A DNA stretch of 8,887 nt, taken from an uncultured Ruminococcus sp. Its GTDB lineage: Bacteria; Bacillota; Clostridia; Lachnospirales; Lachnospiraceae. The notes beneath the pieces were generated by a model. The model did not search any database. It saw only the letters and a program-made list of their open reading frames with translations, and was not told the origin of the DNA. The position numbers and the translations under genes were made by a program. Shown here in pieces: positions 1-4,785 of this stretch. Position 1 is the first letter of the stretch. Every line of letters begins with the position of its first letter. Location: positions 1 to 8,887 of the forward strand of contig UQKK01000065.1 of the NCBI GenBank assembly GCA_900541505.1, read 5' to 3'.

Positions 1-2
1 AC

Positions 3-47
3 AACACAGCAGATGGAAATCCAGGCAAGTCATTATGCGAAATGTGA
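3..47 (+). CDS. Possible C-terminal tail of a second small toxin (partial, 5' end outside window)
   Basis: This open frame enters from the left edge and ends at TGA 45-47, encoding a short tail ending GNPGKSLCEM. It stands where the toxin 3' end should be in the first cassette copy, 14 bases before the duplicated block that starts at 61. In the complete copy the toxin stop lies 8 bases before the same block. The other two forward frames also stop nearby (49-51 and 62-64), so the frame choice is a guess. It rests on a vague resemblance of this tail to polar tails of small Clostridia membrane peptides. No start, SD or membrane segment is visible. Confidence 0.25.
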   Translation, partial: NTADGNPGKSLCEM

Positions 48-60
48 ATGAGACAGCACA

Positions 61-105
61 CTAACCTAAGGCATAAGCCACCTTCACAAAACGGAATAGA
101 AAACC
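61..105 (+). repeat. Duplicated cassette block A, copy 1
   Basis: This block matches 448-492 over 45 bases with one substitution (A64 versus G451). It spans the 3' UTR entry and the 5' side of the terminator and includes GCATAAGCCACCTTCAC. Similarity stops inside the hairpin stem, where the two copies have unrelated but self-complementary sequence. Confidence 0.9.
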
Positions 106-167
106 CCGGAAATGCCAGTTTCCGGGGTTTTTGTCGTTCGCAATGGAACTATTGTTTCTTTTTGCCT
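96..167 (-). ncRNA. Predicted antisense antitoxin RNA, cassette copy 1
   Basis: A minus-strand RNA of about 70 nt is predicted to start near 167, seven bases after the -10 at 174-179. It should end in the T-rich stretch after the hairpin at 101-130. It would carry the complement of 131-160, the positional equivalent of the segment that repeats the toxin start in copy 2. Its mRNA target should therefore lie left of the window. By analogy with RNA II of the Fst/par family it would block translation of that toxin. Both ends are inferred from promoter and hairpin only. Confidence 0.55.
101..130. terminator. Bidirectional intrinsic terminator, copy 1
   Basis: A 12-bp perfect stem (101-112 with 119-130, GC core CCCCGG/CCGGGG) closes the 6-nt loop TGCCAG. 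It is followed by T-rich sequence on the plus strand (GGGGTTTTTG) and on the minus strand (GGGGTTTTCTATT). It suits both the incoming toxin mRNA and the convergent antisense RNA. Confidence 0.8.
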
Positions 168-218
168 ATTGGCATTATAGCATATGAAGAAGGTGAAATC
201 AATATGCAACGACTTGAA
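151..218 (+). repeat. Duplicated cassette block B, copy 1
   Basis: This block aligns with 541-608 at a constant 390-base offset. TTTGCCTA, GGCATTATAGCATATG and GAAATCAATATGCAACGAC are identical. It holds the antisense promoter and start region. Differences cluster in the promoter spacer and in the first bases, which belong to the predicted recognition segment. Confidence 0.9.
174..202 (-). promoter_or_regulatory. Sigma-A promoter for antisense RNA, copy 1
   Basis: On the minus strand, TTGATT (complement of 197-202) is separated by exactly 17 bases from a perfect TATAAT (complement of 174-179). The same boxes and spacing recur at 564-592 although half the spacer has diverged, which supports function. 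Confidence 0.75.
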
Positions 219-277
219 CTTAATTAATGTTCCGCCCTTTCCGTTAGAGGAAATAAAAATTTTGGTATTATATGAGA

Positions 278-307
278 TTTACTGCCTAAGCTTCTAGCTG
301 TTATAAT
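278..307 (+). promoter_or_regulatory. Sigma-A promoter of the small toxin gene
   Basis: There is a perfect TATAAT at 302-307. The -35 is weak: TTTACT at 278-283 with an 18-base spacer, or TTACTG one base later. Transcription would begin near 314, which would put GTTACCG at the extreme 5' end of the mRNA. Confidence 0.65.
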
Positions 308-313
308 AAATCT

Positions 314-353
314 GTTACCGCCCCTATACCGGTACAGGAAGGGGGTGTCCTGT
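314..353 (+). promoter_or_regulatory. Structured 5' UTR of toxin mRNA with SD-masking hairpin
   Basis: The SD GGGGGTG (341-347) is strong and sits 6 bases before ATG 354. CCCCT (321-325) is complementary to AGGGG (340-344), so a hairpin with a 14-nt loop could bury the SD. TACCG (316-320) can alternatively pair with CGGTA (330-334). GTTACCG (314-320) can pair with CGGTAAC (442-448) just past the stop codon. These alternatives resemble the 5' structures and end-to-end pairing that keep type I toxin mRNAs silent. No folding energies were calculated. Confidence 0.5.
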
Positions 354-374
354 ATGGAAATAGTTCTATCTTTT
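346..374 (+). repeat. Direct repeat over the toxin start codon (target site)
   Basis: TGTCCTGTATGGA (346-358) and TTCTATCTTTT (364-374) recur at 525-537 and 542-552. The first pair differs at one base, T353 versus C532. In RNA that gives a G-U pair, so the antisense transcript can still pair across all 13 bases, including the AUG. The 11-base block is identical. The gaps between blocks are 5 and 4 bases. Confidence 0.8.
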
Positions 375-440
375 CTAGTCACTGTTACGGCTGGTGTAGT
401 TTGCCACTACATTATCAAATGGTTAGACAGTGATAAATAG
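354..440 (+). CDS. Small hydrophobic membrane peptide, Fst-like type I toxin candidate
   Basis: This 28-residue peptide has a hydrophobic run at residues 3-21 (IVLSFLVTVTAGVV and onward), then K22-W23-L24-D25 and a short polar tail SDK. That is the usual plan of Fst/Ldr-type toxins: one membrane helix followed by a charged tail. Such peptides insert in the cytoplasmic membrane and depolarise it when overproduced. The start ATG at 354 has the SD GGGGGTG 6 bases upstream and a perfect -10 at 302-307, and the mRNA should end at the hairpin 487-516. A convergent antisense RNA begins near 557 and carries sequence complementary to 346-374, including this start codon. It is too short for routine ORF calling. 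A holin-like or other small membrane peptide is the alternative, but the surrounding RNA architecture favours a toxin. Confidence 0.72.
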   Translation: MEIVLSFLVTVTAGVVCHYIIKWLDSDK

Positions 441-447
441 TCGGTAA

Positions 448-492
448 CTAGCCTAAGGCATAAGCCACCTTCACAAAACGGAATAGAAAACC
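448..492 (+). repeat. Duplicated cassette block A, copy 2
   Basis: This is the partner of 61-105, with 44 of 45 bases identical. It lies between the toxin stop codon and the terminator stem. Confidence 0.9.
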
Positions 493-516
493 TCAGAGCT
501 GCAACTCTGAGGTTTT
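487..516. terminator. Bidirectional intrinsic terminator, copy 2
   Basis: A 12-bp stem (487-498 with 505-516, core CCTCAGAG/CTCTGAGG) closes the loop CTGCAA. T-rich sequence follows on both strands (GGTTTTCGTTTTG plus, GGTTTTCTATT minus). The stem sequence is unrelated to the copy 1 stem although the flanks are the same, so base pairing rather than sequence has been conserved. It may also end read-through from the minus-strand lipoprotein gene, for which no closer terminator is visible. Confidence 0.85.
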
Positions 517-524
517 CGTTTTGT

Positions 525-552
525 TGTCCTGCATGGACTAATTCTATCTTTT
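525..552 (+). repeat. Direct repeat copied into the antisense RNA (recognition segment)
   Basis: TGTCCTGCATGGA and TTCTATCTTTT repeat the toxin start region (346-374). The segment lies just downstream of the antisense start, so its complement forms the 5' part of the antitoxin RNA, as the DRa/DRb repeats do in the Fst par locus. Confidence 0.78.
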
Positions 553-608
553 TGCCTACTGGCATTATAGCATATGTGAAAAATGAAATCAATATGCAAC
601 GACTTGAC
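541..608 (+). repeat. Duplicated cassette block B, copy 2
   Basis: This is the partner of 151-218 at a 390-base offset and carries the copy 2 antisense promoter. It ends almost at the lipoprotein stop codon, so the duplication boundary abuts that gene. Confidence 0.9.
564..592 (-). promoter_or_regulatory. Sigma-A promoter for antisense RNA, copy 2
   Basis: Minus-strand TTGATT (complement of 587-592), 17-base spacer, TATAAT (complement of 564-569). It is stronger in appearance than the toxin promoter because both boxes are good. Its -35 begins only 18 bases beyond the stop codon of the lipoprotein gene. Confidence 0.78.
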
Positions 609-610
609 TT

Positions 611-1408
611 CTACTGTCCGGTTGCTACATTAAATACATTTTCCGCACCGTAAGTATCCACACATGACTGGCAGAACCTCATGCCGCTGTTGAAGACGGC
701 AAACCCATTTGGCATGTAGGCACCGCAGAGGCTGCAGTAATTATAGCCTCCACATTCATTACACAACCCGGTAGAGAAATCATCCTGGGGATTCCTTCCA
801 CATTGCGCGCACATAGGCGTCTTGTACTGATAATAACAAGTATCGCAAGTCCATGTTCCGTCAATTGTGCCTAACGTCCAATCGGCACATCTGTCCTCTA
901 AACTTGTCCCGCAGTAATCACATACCATGCAGTTGTAGCATCTCCCTAACGTGGCAGTCATGTTATCTTCAAGAGCGGTTCCGCATATCTGGCATTTCGG
1001 AAGTGTGGGAATAATCTGCTCATCATAACAAATCCGGCAGACGCCGTCTCGAATCAGATACACATTGCTGACACCGCAATACTCGCATTTGTACTGTGAA
1101 GAACTGGGGTTTGCTTCCGAGTCAGAATACCCGAATTTTTCCTTCTCATATGCGATGACTTCCTCTCGCCGTGATTGCTGCTTCTGCTCAGCTTCTTTTT
1201 GCTTCTGTTCTTCTTCCTGCTTTTTCTTGTCTTCTTCTGCTTTCTGTGCGTCCTCCTGTTTCTTCTTTTCCTTTTCTTTTTCTTGCTCTTCCTGTTCCGT
1301 CTGCTTTTTGGACGCTTTTGTGTCTGCCTGGGAATCTTCGGAGGTGCCGCATCCGCTGAAACATAATAGAGAGATGATTAACAAAACAATAACTGTAATT
1401 TTTTTCAC
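611..1408 (-). CDS. Lipoprotein with charged coiled coil and five zinc-ribbon-like Cys4 modules
   Basis: This encodes 265 residues. The start is GTG at 1408, with SD GGGAGGAG (complement of 1414-1421) 5 bases upstream; the upstream in-frame TTG at 1423 overlaps that SD and is rejected. Residues 1-20 form a lipoprotein signal (MKK, hydrophobic run, FSGC), with Cys20 the probable lipidation site. Residues 30-92 are almost entirely K, E and Q, a likely stalk or coiled coil. The C-terminal part has ten CxxC pairs: C108/C111 with C124/C127, C139/C142 with C157/C160, C163/C166 with C188/C191, C200/C203 with C216/C219, and C225/C228 with C246/C249. Each set looks like a four-cysteine zinc knuckle. 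I recognise no catalytic motif. The predicted place is the outer face of the cytoplasmic membrane, where so many reduced Cys sites are unusual. Metal binding, surface adhesion or scaffolding are possible; function is unknown. Confidence 0.88.
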   Translation of the reverse strand: MKKITVIVLLIISLLCFSGCGTSEDSQADTKASKKQTEQEEQEKEKEKKKQEDAQKAEEDKKKQEEEQKQKEAEQKQQSRREEVIAYEKEKFGYSDSEANPSSSQYKCEYCGVSNVYLIRDGVCRICYDEQIIPTLPKCQICGTALEDNMTATLGRCYNCMVCDYCGTSLEDRCADWTLGTIDGTWTCDTCYYQYKTPMCAQCGRNPQDDFSTGLCNECGGYNYCSLCGAYMPNGFAVFNSGMRFCQSCVDTYGAENVFNVATGQ

Positions 1409-1443
1409 ACTATCTCCTCCCAACGCGATTTTCTATTAACTAT

Positions 1444-1472
1444 ATGATAACAATACGGATACGTTTAAGCAA
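1444..1472 (-). promoter_or_regulatory. Candidate sigma-A promoter of the zinc-ribbon lipoprotein gene
   Basis: Minus-strand TTGCTT (complement of 1467-1472) lies 17 bases from TATCAT (complement of 1444-1449), about 35 bases before the GTG start. It suggests the gene has its own promoter and is separate from the gene upstream, from which a 200-bp element divides it. Confidence 0.5.
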
Positions 1473-1508
1473 GAATCTAAATTGCTGAATGTAATTGGTG
1501 TTATTCAT

Positions 1509-1708
1509 ATGTTACTATTCACAGCCACCCCACCCACATGCGCACTCGTCGCATCTTCGATGCTCCAGTCCCGCTCCTTACGGAGCTAAGACTGCTTATG
1601 TGGGCGGGGTGACTGTTTCACAGTCCTGACTCCAAATTGACACCAGCGGTTTACGTGCAAGCACGACACCTCTGCTGACAATTTGGAGTCGGCTGTGAAT
1701 AGTAACAT
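1509..1708. repeat. 200-bp cloverleaf-forming palindromic element
   Basis: A perfect 18-bp inverted repeat (1509-1526 with 1691-1708) encloses three arms. Arm 1 pairs 1527-1539 with 1598-1610 (one mismatch) and contains hairpins GCATC-TTC-GATGC (1551-1563) and GCTCC-TTAC-GGAGC (1573-1586). Arm 2 is GACTGT-TTC-ACAGTC (1611-1625). Arm 3 pairs GACTCCAAATTG (1628-1639) with its perfect complement at 1679-1690 and carries CGTG-CAAG-CACG (1654-1665). Almost every base falls in a stem, so the whole is a designed fold rather than a chance palindrome. It sits between the stop of one minus-strand gene and the promoter of the next. A non-autonomous mobile element (MITE-like) or a structured RNA are the two main readings. 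No clear target duplication, T-run or second copy is seen here. Confidence 0.85.
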
Positions 1709-1739
1709 TACCGAAAATTTATCTGTAGGTCTGCCTGCA

Positions 1740-3107
1740 TCACTGCTCTGCGGGAGACCCTGCGAAAAACATCGTTGAGATACAGGTGTCGTCTGCAATT
1801 TCTCCGCTCTGCGCTTCCTCAATGATAATTTTACACGAATCAACAGTGATTGTCTGTCCGAAGTCGATGTAGAGGGCAGAATCTTCCGCATATGCAAAGC
1901 TGCTTAAATCCGCTGTCCCCACCAGTCCGTTGCTGAAGATGAAGCGAAGTTTCAGAGGGCGTCCGTTATCCTGGTAGTCTTGGGCGGAAGCAGCCAGTCC
2001 GGGTTCAATGTACAGTCCCTGGATATCCTGGGGGAAGGGGGAATCATAGGAAAAGGACTCGCCTGTTCCGAGGCCCACTCTGCCATCCGCCCAGTATGTA
2101 GTCCGGTCGGAATCCTCCATAAGACTGGAGGGGTGTTCCACCCCGTCTTTTTGCAGATAAGATGATGAGGAAACCATGAAATCCGTGCGGGGATATTTTC
2201 CGGGCTGACGTTCGCAGGTTGTAACATCGAAAGTAGGGATGTTTTCCTCCTCCTGTTCGCTGATACTTAAATCAGACAGTTTTTTCCAGTCCATATCTGT
2301 CCTGACAGGGTGCTGGCTTTCCCAGTCTGAAAGTGCGCTCTCGTATTGCTCCGCTGTAAGCTCATTTGCCTCAAGTCCGCCGGAACTTCCCTGGAAGTAG
2401 TACCCTTCGGAGTATGCAAGGCTGGTTTCTAAATTGAGATTTGCAGTCCCGGAAATGAGGCTATAATATTCCGTAGATATATTTTGCGAGTCACTATTTT
2501 GTATGAACTTAAAAAAACCATCTTCACAGATAGAATATTCCGGGAGACTTTCTGACTGTCCATCTCCCGTGAAAGCGCGTATGCCAAGTCCCTGGATAAC
2601 CGACAAATGCTGGGGCGTCCTGTCATCATACCCATATATATCTAAAATTTTGTATCCCACATCACTTTGATTTGTCAGCTCTGCGATGATAAGTTCGGGG
2701 ATGCCGTCTGCGCTCATGTCTTCGAGGGTATAGTACAGCTCTCTTTCCCCGCTGTCTAAGAGAACAGGATTCACAAGGGGAAACTCCTCGTATTCCCCGG
2801 CAAACCCGTTCTGCTCCGCTTTCTGATATTCCGTGAGGATACGAGAATAATACGTTTGGGCAGTATCATCTGTATAAGCTGCAGCTTTTTCTTTGGAATT
2901 ATCATTTTCCTCATCCTCTGTCATGTTTGTCTTAGCGGATTCATCCTTGTAGGAGTCTTCAAGATACTGCGTTTTTTCTTTTTCTAACAGATACCAGTAT
3001 ACCCCTCCTGCCGCAGAAGCACCCAGGCATATTGCCAAAAATAGGATTCCTGCAATCAGTAAAGCTTTGTTTTGTCCTGATTTTTTCCCTTTATTGTTAT
3101 GATGCAT
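1740..3107 (-). CDS. Membrane-anchored surface protein with NADase-type glycan-binding (discoidin-like) domain
   Basis: This encodes 455 residues. A basic N-terminus and one membrane helix (about 15-40, ALLIAGILFLAICLGASAAG) anchor it, with the rest probably outside. Residues 41-80 are a polar acidic linker. Residues about 80-180 contain YYTLEDMSADGIPELII, resembling the short Asp-rich metal-binding loops (D130, S132, D134) common in clostridial surface proteins. The C-terminal region (about 311-448) has the marks of the NADase-type glycan-binding fold: SSLMEDSDRTTYWADG, a G-x-G-E turn, NGRPLKLRFIFSNG and a final DDTCISTMFF. A role in binding cell-wall or host glycans is inferred; no enzyme motif is visible. 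The start ATG at 3107 has only weak SD-like sequence, so translation may be low. It lies 139 bases after the WG-repeat gene, and co-transcription is possible. Confidence 0.85.
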   Translation of the reverse strand: MHHNNKGKKSGQNKALLIAGILFLAICLGASAAGGVYWYLLEKEKTQYLEDSYKDESAKTNMTEDEENDNSKEKAAAYTDDTAQTYYSRILTEYQKAEQNGFAGEYEEFPLVNPVLLDSGERELYYTLEDMSADGIPELIIAELTNQSDVGYKILDIYGYDDRTPQHLSVIQGLGIRAFTGDGQSESLPEYSICEDGFFKFIQNSDSQNISTEYYSLISGTANLNLETSLAYSEGYYFQGSSGGLEANELTAEQYESALSDWESQHPVRTDMDWKKLSDLSISEQEEENIPTFDVTTCERQPGKYPRTDFMVSSSSYLQKDGVEHPSSLMEDSDRTTYWADGRVGLGTGESFSYDSPFPQDIQGLYIEPGLAASAQDYQDNGRPLKLRFIFSNGLVGTADLSSFAYAEDSALYIDFGQTITVDSCKIIIEEAQSGEIADDTCISTMFFAGSPAEQ

Positions 3108-3167
3108 GTTCCGTTACTCTTATCCTTTCCTGTTTCCGTTTCTGTTTCAATGCTTCTCTCGCTTGCT

Positions 3168-3242
3168 GCCTTATCAGTGTTCCACATAAGGCACTAGTGT
3201 ACTGCGTCATGATACTGAAAGCCAATGAGACAGTACACTGGT
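3168..3242. repeat. Tandem hairpins in the gap between two surface-protein genes
   Basis: Hairpin 1 pairs GCCTTAT (3168-3174) with ATAAGGC (3186-3192). Hairpin 2 pairs 3193-3204 with 3231-3242 over 12 bases, including a perfect 9-bp core AGTGTACTG/CAGTACACT, and continues after a small internal loop with TCAT/ATGA. Neither is followed by a T-run on the minus strand, so a simple intrinsic terminator is unlikely. Attenuation, mRNA processing or a remnant repeat are options. Confidence 0.55.
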
Positions 3243-3246
3243 TTTG

Positions 3247-4671
3247 TTAATAAATATTTCCGTCGAAATCCAACCATAGCAAATCGCCGTTGCTGGACAG
3301 CTCGAAAAGCCCATAGTTAGCTGCTATATAATCACCGCCATCATACTCTTCATGGTGGAGAACCTGGTTTTTGTTGTTCAGAACAAACACCTCTCCGTCT
3401 TTGGCGGCGACAATCGTTGTGTCAGATATAGGTAGGCAATTGTTGGTATATTCCAGGGGGATGATTTCCCTGCCGGAAGAATCGACACATCCCCATGCTC
3501 CGTCCTTTGATACTTCCACGAGGTTGCAGGCATATATATCGTTTTCCATAAAATGCCTGACAGTGTCATATTCCAGAGGGATGACTTCTCTTCCTTTGGC
3601 ATCGATACAGCCCCATTTATCGTCAATGCGAACTGCCGCAATGTCGCTGCCTCCAAATCCACGGGCTTCGTCATAGCGAAATTCGATGACATCCTCCCCC
3701 TGCTCGTTGATAAATCCCCACTTTTCCCCTCTTCTCACAGGAGCCAGACCATTGCTGCCAAACAGTCCTGCCTCATTGTATAGTGCTATTGCGGAACCTG
3801 AATCGACAGACAGAAGTTCCGGAGGGATGACCATTTCTCCATTTTCATTCAAGTATCCCCAGCCGTCTTCCGTTTTTACAGGAATCATGCCGTTGACAGA
3901 CATGGGTTTGATGTCATCGTAAATAGCAGGGATAACCCAGTTCATATTTCCGTCCATGTATCCGTACTTATCCTGATATTCGTCGTACATGCAATACCAG
4001 CCCTTATCAACCATTATCTGTGTCGCTTCATCTGACCCTAGTCTTAAATTATCGGGAAAATAGGTTATTTTGCCTTCTTCATCCATAAAAGCGTACTCTT
4101 CATCCCAACCATCGCTGCTCCAGGAAATCATGATTTTTCCGTTTACAAAATCATTCTGCAGATAGAAGCTTGTTTTGTTGCCGGCGCCTGCTATCTCCTG
4201 TTTGAAATCGACTTTGTTTTTCAAAGCTCCGGATTTGTCGATAATCAGTGCTTCACCGTCCTTCATGACAATGGCTGTTCCATTGTTGGTAAAGAAATTT
4301 GTCCCATCATATACAGGGTCTATCACCCATTCTCCATCCAGGTTTTTATATCCCCACAGTTCTCCATACTGTGCCGGAAGCAGAAAATCCTCTGTCAGTG
4401 CTTCCCGCCATGGCTCATCCGTTGCTTCCTGTGACAGAGTTTCCTGCGATAGCTCACTCTTTGTCTCCGGTTTTCGGATGAAATAGAGCAGCAGGAAAAC
4501 GCACAGGGCTGTAAAAACCATTGCTGCAAGAACCGCCGCTATTCGTACCGCAGCTATATTTTTAGACGGCTTGTCCTTGTTTTTTCCATTTACCGTGTTT
4601 TGTGGGGACCCGCAAAATCTGCAGTATCGGCTTTTATCTGAAATTTCTTTCCCGCAATTTCTGCAATACAT
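3247..4671 (-). CDS. Zinc-ribbon, single-membrane-span, WG-repeat protein
   Basis: This encodes 474 residues from ATG 4671, chosen because SD GGGAGGT (complement of 4678-4684) lies 6 bases upstream and residue 1 leads straight into the zinc ribbon. An in-frame TTG 24 bases earlier overlaps the SD region. Residues 3-20 hold C3-x2-C6 and C17-x2-C20, a cytoplasmic zinc ribbon. Residues about 40-64 are a membrane helix, and 67-95 a polar Ser/Glu linker. From about 100 onward, WG repeats follow: LWGYKNLDGEWVIDPVYD, then units centred on Y236-G237, W271, W318, W353 and W393, each with the pattern (W/Y)G-x-(I/L/M/V)-(N/D)-x3-G-x2-(V/I)-I-P/E. The repeats should form a beta-rich domain outside the cell. 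Such proteins are common in gut Clostridia and their role is not established; ligand binding or sensing is inferred. The gene is divergent from the transporter operon and shares its control region. Confidence 0.88.
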   Translation of the reverse strand: MYCRNCGKEISDKSRYCRFCGSPQNTVNGKNKDKPSKNIAAVRIAAVLAAMVFTALCVFLLLYFIRKPETKSELSQETLSQEATDEPWREALTEDFLLPAQYGELWGYKNLDGEWVIDPVYDGTNFFTNNGTAIVMKDGEALIIDKSGALKNKVDFKQEIAGAGNKTSFYLQNDFVNGKIMISWSSDGWDEEYAFMDEEGKITYFPDNLRLGSDEATQIMVDKGWYCMYDEYQDKYGYMDGNMNWVIPAIYDDIKPMSVNGMIPVKTEDGWGYLNENGEMVIPPELLSVDSGSAIALYNEAGLFGSNGLAPVRRGEKWGFINEQGEDVIEFRYDEARGFGGSDIAAVRIDDKWGCIDAKGREVIPLEYDTVRHFMENDIYACNLVEVSKDGAWGCVDSSGREIIPLEYTNNCLPISDTTIVAAKDGEVFVLNNKNQVLHHEEYDGGDYIAANYGLFELSSNGDLLWLDFDGNIY

Positions 4672-4728
4672 GAAGATACCTCCCTTTCCTCTCAAATGTA
4701 ACCGTTCTATAGAGTAAGTACCTGTCTG

Positions 4729-4756
4729 TTGACGTTTGGTTTAAGTTTATTATAAT
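4729..4756 (+). promoter_or_regulatory. Sigma-A promoter P1 of the transporter/two-component operon
   Basis: TTGACG (4729-4734), 16-base spacer and a perfect TATAAT (4751-4756) predict a start near 4763 and a leader of about 100 bases. The response-regulator-type repeat at 4786-4805 would lie inside this leader, where bound regulator could hinder elongation. Confidence 0.65.
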
Positions 4757-4778
4757 ATTTTTTAAAAATGTGGGGCAA
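4749..4778 (-). promoter_or_regulatory. Candidate divergent promoter for the WG-repeat gene
   Basis: A perfect minus-strand TATAAT (complement of 4749-4754) is preceded at 18 bases by a poor -35, TTGCCC (complement of 4773-4778). It overlaps the -10 of the plus-strand promoter (4751-4756), so polymerase could not occupy both at once. Confidence 0.4.
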
Positions 4779-4785
4779 GGCATAG

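Larger units (their letters stand above)
482..557 (-). ncRNA. Predicted antisense antitoxin RNA, cassette copy 2
   Basis: The minus-strand promoter at 564-592 predicts a start near 557. The hairpin at 487-516 followed by TTTTCTATT on this strand predicts an end near 482, giving about 75 nt, close to the 66 nt of RNA II of the pAD1 par locus. The RNA can pair with the toxin mRNA at the shared terminator hairpin and at the two blocks repeated around the toxin start (525-537 and 542-552). The expected effect is to block ribosome binding and form a stable duplex. The ends are inferred. The complementarity is read directly from the sequence. Confidence 0.68.

Noticed and set aside
407..592. 61-codon minus-strand open frame across the toxin 3' end and antisense RNA region
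   Set aside because: It starts inside the antisense promoter, lacks a SD, and overlaps the terminator hairpin and repeats that explain this stretch better.
1409..1423. TTG at 1423 as the lipoprotein start
   Set aside because: Its codons are the SD GGGAGGAG itself; GTG 1408 is correctly spaced from that SD and gives a normal lipoprotein signal.
1065..1439. Several plus-strand frames rich in Ser, Phe, Cys and Leu opposite the lipoprotein gene
   Set aside because: They are the complement of the K/E/Q-rich stalk coding sequence, a low-complexity shadow with no SD.
1538..1612. 25-codon plus-strand open frame within the 200-bp cloverleaf element
   Set aside because: No SD or promoter precedes it, and its whole length is accounted for by stem sequences, so it is probably a by-product of the fold.
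1509..1708. tRNA or attC-like reading of the cloverleaf
   Set aside because: At 200 bases, with no anticodon arm of tRNA size, no conserved tRNA D/T-loop bases, no CCA end and no integrase or recognisable attachment core, neither label can be supported.
3193..3242. Intrinsic terminator for the WG-repeat gene
   Set aside because: The stem is long but no T-run follows it on the minus strand, so I list it as hairpins of unknown role.
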